DNA of 64,000 nucleotides from assembly GCA_016720065.1 (NCBI GenBank), contig JADJXY010000002.1:261001-325000 (forward strand). The letters run 5' to 3'. Positions within the stretch are counted from its first letter, which is position 1. The number at the start of each line of letters is the position of its first letter. This stretch comes from Betaproteobacteria bacterium (lineage in GTDB: Bacteria; Pseudomonadota; Gammaproteobacteria; Burkholderiales; Rhodocyclaceae). Positions 23,629 to 31,184 of this stretch are shown here, piece after piece. The notes under the pieces are model-generated. The model saw only the letters and a program-made list of their open reading frames with translations. It did not search any database and was not told the origin of the DNA. The position numbers and the translations under genes are program-made.

Positions 23629-23716
23629 GGAGGTGTGGCAGAGTGGTCGATTGCACTGGTCTTGAAAACCAGCAAGGGGCAACCCTTCGTGAGTTCGAAT
23701 CTCACCGCCTCCGCCA
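23629..23716 (+). tRNA. tRNA-Ser, anticodon UGA
   Basis: Cloverleaf with acceptor GGAGGTG/CGCCTCC, anticodon stem CTGGT/ACCAG with loop CTTGAAA (anticodon TGA at 23663-23665), the long class-II variable arm AAGGGGCAACCCTTC expected of tRNA-Ser, T arm GTGAG/CTCAC with TTCGAAT, discriminator G and encoded CCA (23714-23716). Reads UCA and other UCN codons. The sirtuin gene begins 35 bases downstream on the same strand with no terminator between, so the two may share transcripts. Confidence 0.98.
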
Positions 23717-23751
23717 TCGTGCGTACAGGTTTGCGTTCTGTCGGGGGTACA

Positions 23752-24528
23752 GTGATCGGCGCCGCTGATCTGGCCGCCCGAATCGACCGTGTTGCCGCGC
23801 TCGTGGCTTCGGCGCGCCGCCTCTTGTTCATTACCGGCGCCGGCATTTCCGCCGATTCCGGTCTCCCGACCTACCGGGGGATTGGGGGTTTGTATGATCG
23901 GGAACTGACCGACGAGGGCCTGCGCATCGAAGAAGCTCTCTCTGGTGAGGTTTTCGCGGCTTTCCCCGAAGTCACCTGGAAGTATCTCGCCCAGATCGAA
24001 GAGGCCTGTCGCGGGGTGGAGCCCAACGCCGCGCACTGGGTGATGGCCCGCATCGAACGCGAACGGCCCGGCAGTCTCGTCCTGACCCAGAATATCGACG
24101 GGCTCCACCGCCGCGCCGGGAGTCTCAATCTGATCGAGATCCACGGCAATCTCCAGAATCTCGCCTGTACCGCGTGTCACTTCCGTACTTTTTGCCCCAC
24201 GCTGGAGGGTTGGGCAATTCCCCCGCACTGTCCCGAGTGCGACGCTGTGATGAGGCCGACAGTGGTTCTGTTTGGCGAGTCCCTTCCCTCAGGGGCCATG
24301 GATCGATTTCTGGATGCTTTGGAGGCCGGGTTCGACGCTGTATTTTCGATTGGTACTTCGAGTGCCTTTCCGTATATTGCCCAACCGGTTCTGTGGGCGG
24401 CCCGAAGCGGGATCCCTACGGTTGAGATCAATCCTGGCGAGACGCTCCTGAGCGGTATCGTCGATACGCGCATTCCTCTGGGTGCCGCTGCGGCCATGAC
24501 TGCGCTGCTCGAACGTCTGGAGTGGTAG
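23752..24528 (+). CDS. NAD-dependent protein deacylase, Sir2 family
   Basis: Sirtuin that removes acyl groups from lysines with NAD cleavage. 258 residues from GTG 23752 (GGGGG 4-8 bases upstream); two further in-frame starts (23719, 23731) are possible but overlap no useful ribosome site. Motifs: FITGAGISADSGLPTYRG (27-43, NAD), LTQNIDGLHRRAG (111-123), catalytic His131 in EIHGNL, zinc cysteines in CTAC (139, 142) and CPEC (160, 163), and SIGTSSAFPYIAQ. The R/Y pair of class-III desuccinylases is not evident. There is no acs-type neighbour to indicate a specific substrate. Confidence 0.9.
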   Translation: MIGAADLAARIDRVAALVASARRLLFITGAGISADSGLPTYRGIGGLYDRELTDEGLRIEEALSGEVFAAFPEVTWKYLAQIEEACRGVEPNAAHWVMARIERERPGSLVLTQNIDGLHRRAGSLNLIEIHGNLQNLACTACHFRTFCPTLEGWAIPPHCPECDAVMRPTVVLFGESLPSGAMDRFLDALEAGFDAVFSIGTSSAFPYIAQPVLWAARSGIPTVEINPGETLLSGIVDTRIPLGAAAAMTALLERLEW

Positions 24529-24591
24529 GGGCGCGGGGGGCGCGATCCGTAAGTCTGCTGGATTTCCAGCGCCGGCAGCCGCGGTTCCGGG

Positions 24592-25728
24592 TTATACCTC
24601 CAGAAAGTCGCGCACCTCGGCCGCCCGGGCCATGGTGTCCCGGTAACCCAGGTCCATCAGGGCCTCGGTGTAAGGCTGCTCGAAAAGCAAGTAGCTGGTG
24701 AGGGCGCCGCCGCGCCGATTCATGGCGCCGATTCCTCGCAGCAGTATCTTTACGGGCCGGGGAAGGGCATCGGCGTGGTTGGCGGCGATCAGATCGAGGC
24801 GCTCCGAGGGGGCGATAATCAGCGTGCGAATCTTGCGCAGGGGAACTTCGGCCTGGGCGAGCACATCCGGGGAGAGGGAGGCGACGGTTTCATTGATGCG
24901 TTGCAGTCGCTCGATATCCACGGCGAGGCTGTCCAGGAAGATGCTGGCGAGGGCGTGGCCGGCGATCTGGGCCAGGGAAGGATGGCGGGCGCTGCTATTG
25001 CGTTCCTTCGGTTCATTGAGTCGCCCGGCGCCGATGACAAAAATGCGCTCTGCACCGAGGTGGATGGCGGGGGAGATGGGGGCCAGTTGGCGCATCGATC
25101 CGTCACCGAAAAATTCGCGGTTGATGTGGGTGGCGGGGAAGATGAAGGGTATTGCACTGGAGGCCAACAGGTGGCTGACGTTGATCTTGCAGCGGATGCC
25201 CACGCGCTGCACCCGGCGCCAGGGCTCGGCAGTGGGGTGGCCCTGGAAGAAGGTGATGCTTTCGCCGGATTCGTAGCCCGACGCCGTGATGGACAGGGCG
25301 TGGAGGGCGCCGGAGCGGATGGCGTGGTCTACGCCGCGAAAATCGAGGTAACGGTTGAGCAGATCCCGCAGGGGCGTGTTGTCGAGGAGGGAACGGGGAC
25401 GGCTGCGAATCGCCCAGCCCGCCACCAGCATGGAGAGCCAGTGGGCGCCGGAGCGCACGATACCTGCTGTATCCGCGCGATAGATGTGGCCCGCGTGCAT
25501 GCTGCGCCAGACGTGGGCCACCATTTCGACAGCCTTGCCGAAGTTGTCCGCCAGACAGGCGACGCTCGCGGCATTGATGGCGCCCGCCGAGGTTCCGCAC
25601 AGGATGGGGAAGGGATTTTGGCGCGGGTTGGGGAGCAATTCGGCGACTGCCATGAGCACGCCGACCTGATAGGCGGCGCGTGCGCCGCCGCCGGTGAGGA
25701 TAAGCGCGGTGCGGGGGCGGGAGTTCAT
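24592..25728 (-). CDS. Patatin-like phospholipase, cytoplasmic type (RssA-like)
   Basis: Serine acyl hydrolase of the patatin family. In 378 residues: oxyanion glycines LTGGGARAAYQVGVL (11-25), nucleophile GTSAG (45-49, Ser47) and the catalytic Asp in GDGSMRQLAP (Asp209; DGS in place of the usual DGG/DGA). No signal peptide. The C-terminal half (about 230-378) is helical and conserved-looking, without a recognised domain. I chose ATG 25726-25728, just upstream of the catalytic fold; GTG 25761 would add 11 residues. It differs from the exported patatin-like protein at 51591. Confidence 0.85.
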   Translation of the reverse strand: MNSRPRTALILTGGGARAAYQVGVLMAVAELLPNPRQNPFPILCGTSAGAINAASVACLADNFGKAVEMVAHVWRSMHAGHIYRADTAGIVRSGAHWLSMLVAGWAIRSRPRSLLDNTPLRDLLNRYLDFRGVDHAIRSGALHALSITASGYESGESITFFQGHPTAEPWRRVQRVGIRCKINVSHLLASSAIPFIFPATHINREFFGDGSMRQLAPISPAIHLGAERIFVIGAGRLNEPKERNSSARHPSLAQIAGHALASIFLDSLAVDIERLQRINETVASLSPDVLAQAEVPLRKIRTLIIAPSERLDLIAANHADALPRPVKILLRGIGAMNRRGGALTSYLLFEQPYTEALMDLGYRDTMARAAEVRDFLEV

Positions 25729-25917
25729 GCGCTGGCGCCCTGACGAGGGGGGGGCTGACACCTGATCAAGGCATACTCCATGACGTCGTCGCCTGCGGAT
25801 GTGAATAACATACCCATCGATTTTCCCCGAGGCGCTTCTGTGCGCCTTTCCTGAACATTCGCGAGTATAGGAGAGCGACGCATCGCCCTCAATCGCGGTA
25901 TTGACAGGAACGGGCGG

Positions 25918-26361
25918 TCAGGGTCGGAAGGCGTCGGCCCAGCAGTTGGGCGTTTCGTACAGTCGTACGCGCTCGAGGCGCAAATGATTGCCGTAAGTAT
26001 CGCGATAGACCGGATCGAGAATGGTGAAGGCGAGGCGGGCGAGATTCTCGGCTGTCGGCACGCGGTCCAGGACGACCGTCTTGTGGTCGGGGATGCTGGA
26101 CAGGAACGCTACCACGGTGGTGTCGCCAGCATAGGCAAGAAAGGCGTGGTCCCAGAGATCGACCAGGTGGTGCCGGGCCAAATCCTTCACCTGCGAGAAA
26201 TCCATCACCATGCCATTGGCAGCGTCCCCCTCCCTTTCGATGATCTCGCCTGCCAGGGTGATCTCGATGGCATAGCGATGGCCATGCAGGTGCCGGCACT
26301 GGCTGCGGTGATCGGGAATGCGATGGCCGGCGTCGAATTCCAGGCGGCGGGTGATGAGCAT
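25918..26361 (-). CDS. queD: 6-carboxytetrahydropterin synthase (QueD/PTPS family)
   Basis: Zinc enzyme that converts dihydroneopterin triphosphate to 6-carboxy-tetrahydropterin in queuosine and preQ0 synthesis. 147 residues. Zinc histidines are His13 (EFDAGHRIPD), His26 and His28 (HLHGHRY); the catalytic Cys22 lies in QCRHLHGH, and the acidic partner in VRLYETPNCWAD. The cysteine spacing fits QueD and related PTPS members. queE, queC and queF are not adjacent. It is divergent from a radical SAM gene with 43 bases between the starts, which suggests shared control, but that gene lacks QueE features. Confidence 0.88.
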   Translation of the reverse strand: MLITRRLEFDAGHRIPDHRSQCRHLHGHRYAIEITLAGEIIEREGDAANGMVMDFSQVKDLARHHLVDLWDHAFLAYAGDTTVVAFLSSIPDHKTVVLDRVPTAENLARLAFTILDPVYRDTYGNHLRLERVRLYETPNCWADAFRP

Positions 26362-26404
26362 TGGGCGGCAGGGTTTGAGGGAGGCAGGATTATACAATGG
26401 CGCC

Positions 26405-27241
26405 ATGCTTACCCTCTCCGACCATCGCCGCGACATCGCGGGACTCACCTACGTCTATCCCGTCGTTTCCCGCCGGGCAGGGGGGCTGTCCCTGGGAATC
26501 AACCTCAATGTCAATAACGCCTGCAATTGGGCCTGTGTCTATTGCCAGGTGGAAGGCTTGACCCGTGGCGGACCCCCGCCGGTGGATCTGGTCCTGCTGG
26601 AGAATGAGCTGGAAGGCTTTCTGGAGAGACTGGCCAATGGCGATTTTTTCCAGCGCGAAGTTCCGCCGCAATACCGCAGGCTGGTAGATGTAGCCTTTTC
26701 GGGCAATGGCGAGCCAAGCGCTGCGGCGGAATTTCCTGCTGCGGTAGCTCTGGTGCGGCGGCTGCTTGCGGCGCGGGGGCTGACGCCGGGTGTCCTGATC
26801 CGACTCATCACCAACGGCAGCCTGCTGCATCGTCCGGCCGTTCAGGCGGGCATTCGCGCCTTGGGCGAGGGTGGGGGAGAGGTGTGGTTCAAGGTCGATC
26901 GCCTTGGGGCACAAGCGACCGCCGTGGTCAATGGCGTGCGCCTGGACCCGGATAAGGTGCTGCGTAATCTGCGCCGCTGCACGGCACTGGCGCCCACTTG
27001 GATCCAGACCTGCTGGTTTGCGCTGGACGGGGCTGCACCGGACAGGGTGACCCGGGATGCCTACTGTGAATTCGTCGGCCAGGTTGCCGCTTGCATTCGC
27101 GGCATCCACCTCTACGGTCTGGCGCGCCCCTCGCAGCAAGCCGCCGCCCCTCGCCTGGGCGTGCTCGCCGAGAGCGAACTCTGCGAATTTGCGCGGCACA
27201 TAGAAAAGAAAACGGGCGTCCGGACCGTAGTCAGTCCGTGA
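26405..27241 (+). CDS. Radical SAM protein of unknown specificity
   Basis: A 278-residue radical SAM enzyme. The cluster motif is CNWACVYC (Cys40, Cys44, Cys47), placed after the segment LTYVYPVVSRRAGGLSLGIN, with DVAFSGNGEP (the GGEP-type motif as GNGEP), LITNGSLLHRP and GGEVWFKVDRLG. No C-terminal SPASM or TRAM domain is present. It is not QueE (no extended cluster loop), MoaA or a wyosine enzyme by its N-terminus. I recognise the layout from other betaproteobacterial genomes as an unnamed radical SAM family. A TACAAT box ends 6 bases before the ATG and no Shine-Dalgarno sequence is seen, so the message may be leaderless. It is divergent from queD. Confidence 0.8.
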   Translation: MLTLSDHRRDIAGLTYVYPVVSRRAGGLSLGINLNVNNACNWACVYCQVEGLTRGGPPPVDLVLLENELEGFLERLANGDFFQREVPPQYRRLVDVAFSGNGEPSAAAEFPAAVALVRRLLAARGLTPGVLIRLITNGSLLHRPAVQAGIRALGEGGGEVWFKVDRLGAQATAVVNGVRLDPDKVLRNLRRCTALAPTWIQTCWFALDGAAPDRVTRDAYCEFVGQVAACIRGIHLYGLARPSQQAAAPRLGVLAESELCEFARHIEKKTGVRTVVSP

Positions 27242-27247
27242 CGCCCG
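27213..27247. terminator. Long hairpin at the radical SAM / HTH gene junction
   Basis: CGGGCGTCCGGAC (27213-27225) pairs with GTCCG-T-GACGCCCG (27234-27247), 13 bp with one bulge and an 8-base loop. It overlaps the radical SAM stop codon and lies between two convergent genes. There is no T-run, so it is only a candidate terminator. Confidence 0.4.
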
Positions 27248-27268
27248 CAAATACGGGTTGACCTGCGG

Positions 27269-27574
27269 TCAGGCGGCCTTCTTGGCCTTGGCCCGGGCAG
27301 ATTTCTTGAGCGATTTGAACAGTTCCGACTCGTTGGCACGCAGGTACTCAATCACTTCCCAGTCTTCCCGCTTGATGGCCTTGATGTCGATCTGCTCGAC
27401 ATGGACGAGGCGCAGGAGCTCGCGTACCGGCTTGGGCATGTTGCGGCCGCTTTCGTAGCGGGAGCCGCCGCTCTGGGTCACGCCGATGGTGGACCAGAAT
27501 TGCTGTTGATTGAGGCCGAGCTTGCGACGGATTTCGCGGGGCTCGATTTTCTCGATGGTCTTGGTTGTGCTCAT
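27269..27574 (-). CDS. Small XRE-type helix-turn-helix regulator
   Basis: A 101-residue protein. An HTH similar to Cro/C1 lies at about 12-65 (EIRRKLGLNQQQFWSTIGVT, then GGSRYESGRNMPKPVRELL), followed by a short bridge and a Lys/Ala-rich tail (SLKKSARAKAKKAA) that could contact DNA or be disordered. GGAGA lies 9-13 bases before the ATG. A perfect 16-bp palindrome 54-69 bases upstream of the start overlaps a plausible -35, fitting autorepression. The upstream region is unusually AT-rich for this genome. Targets other than itself are unknown. Confidence 0.82.
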   Translation of the reverse strand: MSTTKTIEKIEPREIRRKLGLNQQQFWSTIGVTQSGGSRYESGRNMPKPVRELLRLVHVEQIDIKAIKREDWEVIEYLRANESELFKSLKKSARAKAKKAA

Positions 27575-27627
27575 GATGAAATCTCCATACGCCGACGTTG
27601 TAGGGTTAGCCCGATATACTTTTTGTG

Positions 27628-27643
27628 TATGACCTAGGTCATA
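27628..27643. promoter_or_regulatory. Candidate operator: perfect 16-bp palindrome
   Basis: TATGACCTAGGTCATA, symmetric in all 16 positions, upstream of the XRE-type gene. On the minus strand the part reading ATGACC could be a -35 box, with TATATC 18 bases further as a -10, so a bound dimer would block RNA polymerase. It lies in an AT-rich gap of 261 bases shared with the CBS-protein gene, which is transcribed the other way. Confidence 0.6.
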
Positions 27644-27835
27644 GGACGAATTGTATAGAGACTTTTGTGGTTTGCAAGTGGCATCGCGAAATTTTTTTTG
27701 GGTTTTTCGCTCGGGCAAGTCCTTCATCGCAATGGGGAAAACACTTGAGCCGCGTGCGGATGGCGGGGGGCTCGGTTTCTTTGCCAAACGCCCCGGATGC
27801 TCTAACATCGCCGGAAATATCCGTGGGAGACAGTC

Positions 27836-28282
27836 ATGCAGGTCCGCGAAATCATGCGCATCAAGGGGGCCACCCTCTATACGACGACGCCGCAGCAGGC
27901 GCTGGGTGTGGCGGTTGAAACCATGGCGGAGTTCGATGTCGGCTCCCTGGTCGTCATGGAAGGAGGTCGGATGGCGGGCATGCTGACCTTCCGTGAGGTC
28001 CTGAAGGCCTTCAATGACCACGGCGGGCAGCTCGCCGGAGTCACCGTCGGTGAGGTCATGGTTCCCGACCCGGTGACCGCGCCGCCTTCCATGGAAGCCA
28101 ACGACCTGCGGCGCCTGATGATCGACAAACATTCGCGCTATCTGCCCATCATGGATGGCGAAACGCTGCTGGGCGTGATTTCCTTCCTGGATGTCGCCAA
28201 GGCAGTCCTCGAAGAGCAGAACTTCGAGAACAAGATGCTCAAGAATTACATCAAGAACTGGCCCGGCGATTCCGGGAACTGA
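27836..28282 (+). CDS. Two-CBS-domain protein
   Basis: A 148-residue protein consisting only of a CBS pair (Bateman module): the first about residues 8-60 (REIMRIKGATLYTTTP, VGSLVVMEGGRMAGMLTFRE), the second about 72-128 (VGEVMVPDPVTAPPSMEAND, YLPIMDGETLLGVISFLDVA). CBS pairs bind adenosine nucleotides such as AMP, ATP or SAM and regulate partner proteins; no partner domain is fused here. GGGAGA precedes the ATG. It is divergent from the XRE-type gene across the palindrome region, so the regulator might also control it; this is inference. Confidence 0.88.
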   Translation: MQVREIMRIKGATLYTTTPQQALGVAVETMAEFDVGSLVVMEGGRMAGMLTFREVLKAFNDHGGQLAGVTVGEVMVPDPVTAPPSMEANDLRRLMIDKHSRYLPIMDGETLLGVISFLDVAKAVLEEQNFENKMLKNYIKNWPGDSGN

Positions 28283-28336
28283 CCCGCACCACAGGTGCGG
28301 GATTGCGCTGGGGCCGCAGCCGACTGCTTGTTCCGG

Positions 28337-28483
28337 TCAGCGTCCGTTCCACCCATAACGCTTGGTGCGTTGCCAGCGCAGGTCTGGCTGAGCGCGAGGG
28401 TTGCTGGCGGCGCGCGAATCGGGATGCGGCGGCGCCTTCCTGGCGGGGCTGGGAGGGGGGGCGGAGGGCTTGCGGGTGACCAT
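28337..28483 (-). CDS. Possible small basic protein (48 aa)
   Basis: ATG 28481-28483, MVTRKPSAPPPSPARKAPPH at the start and RWQRTKRYGWNGR at the end; pI very basic, Pro-rich, with no hydrophobic segment. It fills most of the 240-base gap between the CBS gene and aroC on the opposite strand. Third codon positions are GC-rich as in neighbouring genes and a GGCGAG lies 7-12 bases upstream. The aromatic/basic C-terminus looks more like a real peptide than shadow translation, but I recognise no family; this remains a candidate. Confidence 0.3.
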   Translation of the reverse strand: MVTRKPSAPPPSPARKAPPHPDSRAASNPRAQPDLRWQRTKRYGWNGR

Positions 28484-28522
28484 GGTAAACTCGCCGCTCC
28501 ATTCTAACCACTTGGCACCCCG

Positions 28523-29623
28523 ATGTCCGGCAATACCTTCGGCACCCTGTTCAGCGTCACTTCCTTCGGCGAATCCCACGGGCCCGGTATTGGCTGCGTG
28601 GTGGATGGTTGTCCTCCGGGGCTTGCGCTCTGCGAGGCCGATATCCAGGCAGAACTCGACCGTCGCCGACCCGGAACTTCGCGTCATGTGACGCAACGGC
28701 GGGAGCCGGATACGGTGGAAATTCTGTCCGGGGTTTTCGAAGGGCGGACGACCGGTACCCCGATCGGTCTCTTGATCCGCAATCAGGATCAGCGCAGCAA
28801 GGATTACGGCAATATCGCCGAAACCTTCCGACCGGGCCACGCCGACTATACGTATACCCAAAAGTACGGGTTCCGCGACTACCGCGGAGGGGGGCGATCC
28901 TCGGCGCGGGAAACCGCGGTGCGGGTGGCCGCCGGCGCCATCGCCCGCAAGTGGCTGCGGGAGCGCCATGGGGTCGGGATCCGTGGTTGGATGAGCGCCC
29001 TGGGCCCCATCGACATCCCCTTTGTCAGCGAGGCGGATATCGACGCCAATGCCTTTTTCGCCCCCAATGCGGCCCTCGTCCCGCAATTGGAAAGCTACAT
29101 GGACAGCCTGCGCCGTGACCTCGACTCGGTAGGGGCCCGCATTACCGTGATCGCCCGTGGTGTGCCGCCCGGCTGGGGAGAACCGGTTTACGATCGCCTC
29201 GACGCCGACCTTGCCTACGCGATGATGGGTATCAATGCCGTCAAGGGTGTCGAAGTCGGCGCGGGCTTTGCGAGCATCGCCCAGCGAGGGAGCGAACACG
29301 GCGACGAAATGCGGCCCGAGGGATTTCTGTCCAACAACGCAGGAGGAATCCTGGGCGGCATTTCCACCGGTCAGGACATCGTGGTCAGCATGGCCATCAA
29401 GCCCACCTCGTCCATCGCCCAGCCGCGCCGCGCGGTCAATGTGCGTGGCGAGCCCGTCGAGGTCGCAACGGAGGGGAGGCATGACCCCTGCGTCGGCATC
29501 CGCGCCACGCCCATCGCCGAGGCGATGCTCGCGCTTGTTCTCATGGACCATGCTCTGCGCCACCGCGCCCAGTGCGGGGACGTGGCGTGTGCCACGCCGC
29601 GCATTCCGGGGAAAGTCGGCTAG
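28523..29623 (+). CDS. aroC: Chorismate synthase
   Basis: Last step of the shikimate pathway: 5-enolpyruvylshikimate-3-phosphate to chorismate, needing reduced FMN; it feeds the trp genes in this window. 366 residues with the three family signatures: GESHGPGIGCVVDGCPPG (17-34), YGFRDYRGGGRSSARETAVR (about 113-132) and RHDPCVGIRATPIAEAM (about 319-335). FMN-binding segments include GISTGQDIVVS. The stop codon TAG is also the start of a TAGAAT hexamer (29621-29626), a possible -10 for the next gene. Confidence 0.97.
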   Translation: MSGNTFGTLFSVTSFGESHGPGIGCVVDGCPPGLALCEADIQAELDRRRPGTSRHVTQRREPDTVEILSGVFEGRTTGTPIGLLIRNQDQRSKDYGNIAETFRPGHADYTYTQKYGFRDYRGGGRSSARETAVRVAAGAIARKWLRERHGVGIRGWMSALGPIDIPFVSEADIDANAFFAPNAALVPQLESYMDSLRRDLDSVGARITVIARGVPPGWGEPVYDRLDADLAYAMMGINAVKGVEVGAGFASIAQRGSEHGDEMRPEGFLSNNAGGILGGISTGQDIVVSMAIKPTSSIAQPRRAVNVRGEPVEVATEGRHDPCVGIRATPIAEAMLALVLMDHALRHRAQCGDVACATPRIPGKVG

Positions 29624-29674
29624 AATCCCGGTTTTTTCGCCGTTTTGGCAGCAGCAGGACCAGAGGGGACCCAA

Positions 29675-29938
29675 ATGCAAGTCGATCACCACGAACTCCA
29701 TAACGAATTTCCCGAAATGCGCGACGCCATTGACGTCCTCAAGGCGTCCAACGCCCAGTTCGCGCGGCTCATGGCCAGTTATCATCGTCTGACGGGCAAA
29801 GTGGAGGATCTGGAAGAGCACGACATGCCGGTGTCCGACTTCACCCTCGAAGACATGAAAAAGCAGCGCGTCAAGTTGAAGGACGAGCTCTACCACCTGC
29901 TGCTGGCCTTCCGCACGGGGCAGAAACACCCGGCCTGA
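29675..29938 (+). CDS. DUF465 (YdcH-like) small helical protein
   Basis: An 87-residue all-helical protein: HHELHNEFPEMRDAIDVLKA, SNAQFARLMASYHRLTGKVE, then DFTLEDMKKQRVKLKDELYH and LLLAFR. The YHRL and KLKDELY elements are the DUF465/YdcH signature. Members form short antiparallel coiled coils and have no established function. The ATG has AGAGGGG upstream. A TAGAAT box overlapping the aroC stop could drive it. The MFS gene begins 26 bases downstream. Confidence 0.85.
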   Translation: MQVDHHELHNEFPEMRDAIDVLKASNAQFARLMASYHRLTGKVEDLEEHDMPVSDFTLEDMKKQRVKLKDELYHLLLAFRTGQKHPA

Positions 29939-29964
29939 GGGCGCTCCCGGGTAGAATCCCGGGG

Positions 29965-31116
29965 ATGCACGTCCTGCCCTACTGGCGCCTTTCGGGCTAC
30001 TACTTCTTCTACTTCGCCTTCATTGGCGCCTTCTCGCCCTACTTCGGGCTCTATCTCCAGTCGCTCCACTTTTCTGCCTGGGACATCGGTCTCCTGATGT
30101 CCCAGATGCAGCTCATGCGTGTCTTCGGCCCCAATCTCTGGGGTTGGATGGCCGACCGCAAGGGCCACCGCGTGGCCATCGTGCGGCTCGCTTCGCTCCT
30201 CGCCCTTCTTGGGTTTACCGCTTTTTTCTGGTTTGACCGCCTGACTCCCATGCTGGCGGCCATGGCGGTCCTCGCCTTTTTCTGGAGCGCCGCCCTGCCC
30301 CTAGTGGAGGCGCTGACCTTCGATCACCTTCGGGATGAGGGCGCCCGCTACGGCCGTGTCCGCCTCTGGGGATCGGTTGGGTTCATCGTCGCCGTGCTGG
30401 GGGCCGGGGCCCTCTTGGACCGTGTGCCGGTGGCCGGCATTGTCTGGATTTGCTGGGCAATTCTGCTGGGTATCCTGCTGCTTGCCCTGGTTCTGCCCGA
30501 AGCGCCTCCCGTACGCGCCGCAGGCGAAGCGCCGGGGCTTAGGGACATCCTGGGGGAAGCTCGGGTGCGAGCCCTGCTTGGCGCCTGCGTCGCCATGTCG
30601 GCGGCCCATGGGGCGCTCTATGTCTTCTATTCCATCCACCTTGCCGATCACGGCTACAGCACGACTGCGGTGGGGATTCTCTGGTCCCTGGGGGTGGTGG
30701 CGGAGATTGGCGTTTTCATGCTGATGCCGCGCCTCCTGGCGCGTTACTCGGTCGAGGCGCTGCTCGCCTTCAGCTTTGCCGTGGCGGTATTGCGTTTTCT
30801 CCTCATTGGCTGGGCCGTGGACAGCCTGCTTCTCGCCATCCTGGCGCAGACCCTGCATGGGGTGACCTTCGGAGTCTTTCACGCTGCGGCGATCGCTGCC
30901 GTCAACCACTGGTTTCCCGGGCGGGCCCAGGGCCGCGGGCAAGCGCTCTACTCCAGCCTATCCTTCGGTGCCGGCGGGCTCCTGGGGGGACTGGCGAGTG
31001 GCTGGGTCTGGGATGCCCTCGGCGCAGGATGGACCTACACCCTCAGTTCCGGTTTTGCCCTGGCGGGCCTGGTGCTGATGCTCGCCTGCGGACCTGCGCG
31101 TCGCACCGTCCGGTGA
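29965..31116 (+). CDS. MFS transporter, HcaT/PPP-like group
   Basis: 383 residues, 12 membrane helices, of the MFS subfamily that includes the phenylpropionate transporter HcaT: PYWRLSGYYFFYFAFIGAFS at the N-terminus (with the F-F-x-x-x-G-x-F-x-P pattern), LWGWMADRKGHR as the cytoplasmic loop 2-3 motif, RYGRVRLWGSVGFIVAVLGA, and GRAQGRGQALYSSLSFGAGG near the C-terminus. The substrate is not predictable. A TAGAAT box (29952-29957) ends 7 bases before the ATG and no ribosome site is present, so a leaderless transcript is possible. The leu operon starts 68 bases after the stop. Confidence 0.82.
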   Translation: MHVLPYWRLSGYYFFYFAFIGAFSPYFGLYLQSLHFSAWDIGLLMSQMQLMRVFGPNLWGWMADRKGHRVAIVRLASLLALLGFTAFFWFDRLTPMLAAMAVLAFFWSAALPLVEALTFDHLRDEGARYGRVRLWGSVGFIVAVLGAGALLDRVPVAGIVWICWAILLGILLLALVLPEAPPVRAAGEAPGLRDILGEARVRALLGACVAMSAAHGALYVFYSIHLADHGYSTTAVGILWSLGVVAEIGVFMLMPRLLARYSVEALLAFSFAVAVLRFLLIGWAVDSLLLAILAQTLHGVTFGVFHAAAIAAVNHWFPGRAQGRGQALYSSLSFGAGGLLGGLASGWVWDALGAGWTYTLSSGFALAGLVLMLACGPARRTVR

Positions 31117-31126
31117 TACGCCGGCC

Positions 31127-31155
31127 TTCGGTGGGCGCGGAAGCTATGCGATAAT
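31127..31155 (+). promoter_or_regulatory. Candidate promoter of the leu operon
   Basis: TTCGGT (31127-31132), 17-base spacer, GATAAT (31150-31155). The leuC start is 29 bases downstream. No leucine-rich leader peptide or terminator hairpin is seen, so classical leu attenuation is not supported. Confidence 0.4.
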
Positions 31156-31184
31156 TCAACGCTTTACGGCTCTTTCTTGCCACC

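Noticed and set aside
25860..25880. Small hairpin-like AGGCGC/GCGCCT followed by TTT near 25830-25850 as a terminator
   Set aside because: The T-run would serve a plus-strand transcript, but both flanking genes are on the minus strand.
26405..27241. Naming the radical SAM gene queE because queD is adjacent
   Set aside because: QueE has a different N-terminus and an extended cluster-binding loop; this protein has a plain CxxxCxxC.
31117..31184. Leucine attenuator or leader peptide upstream of leuC
   Set aside because: Only 68 bases, with no run of Leu codons and no terminator hairpin.
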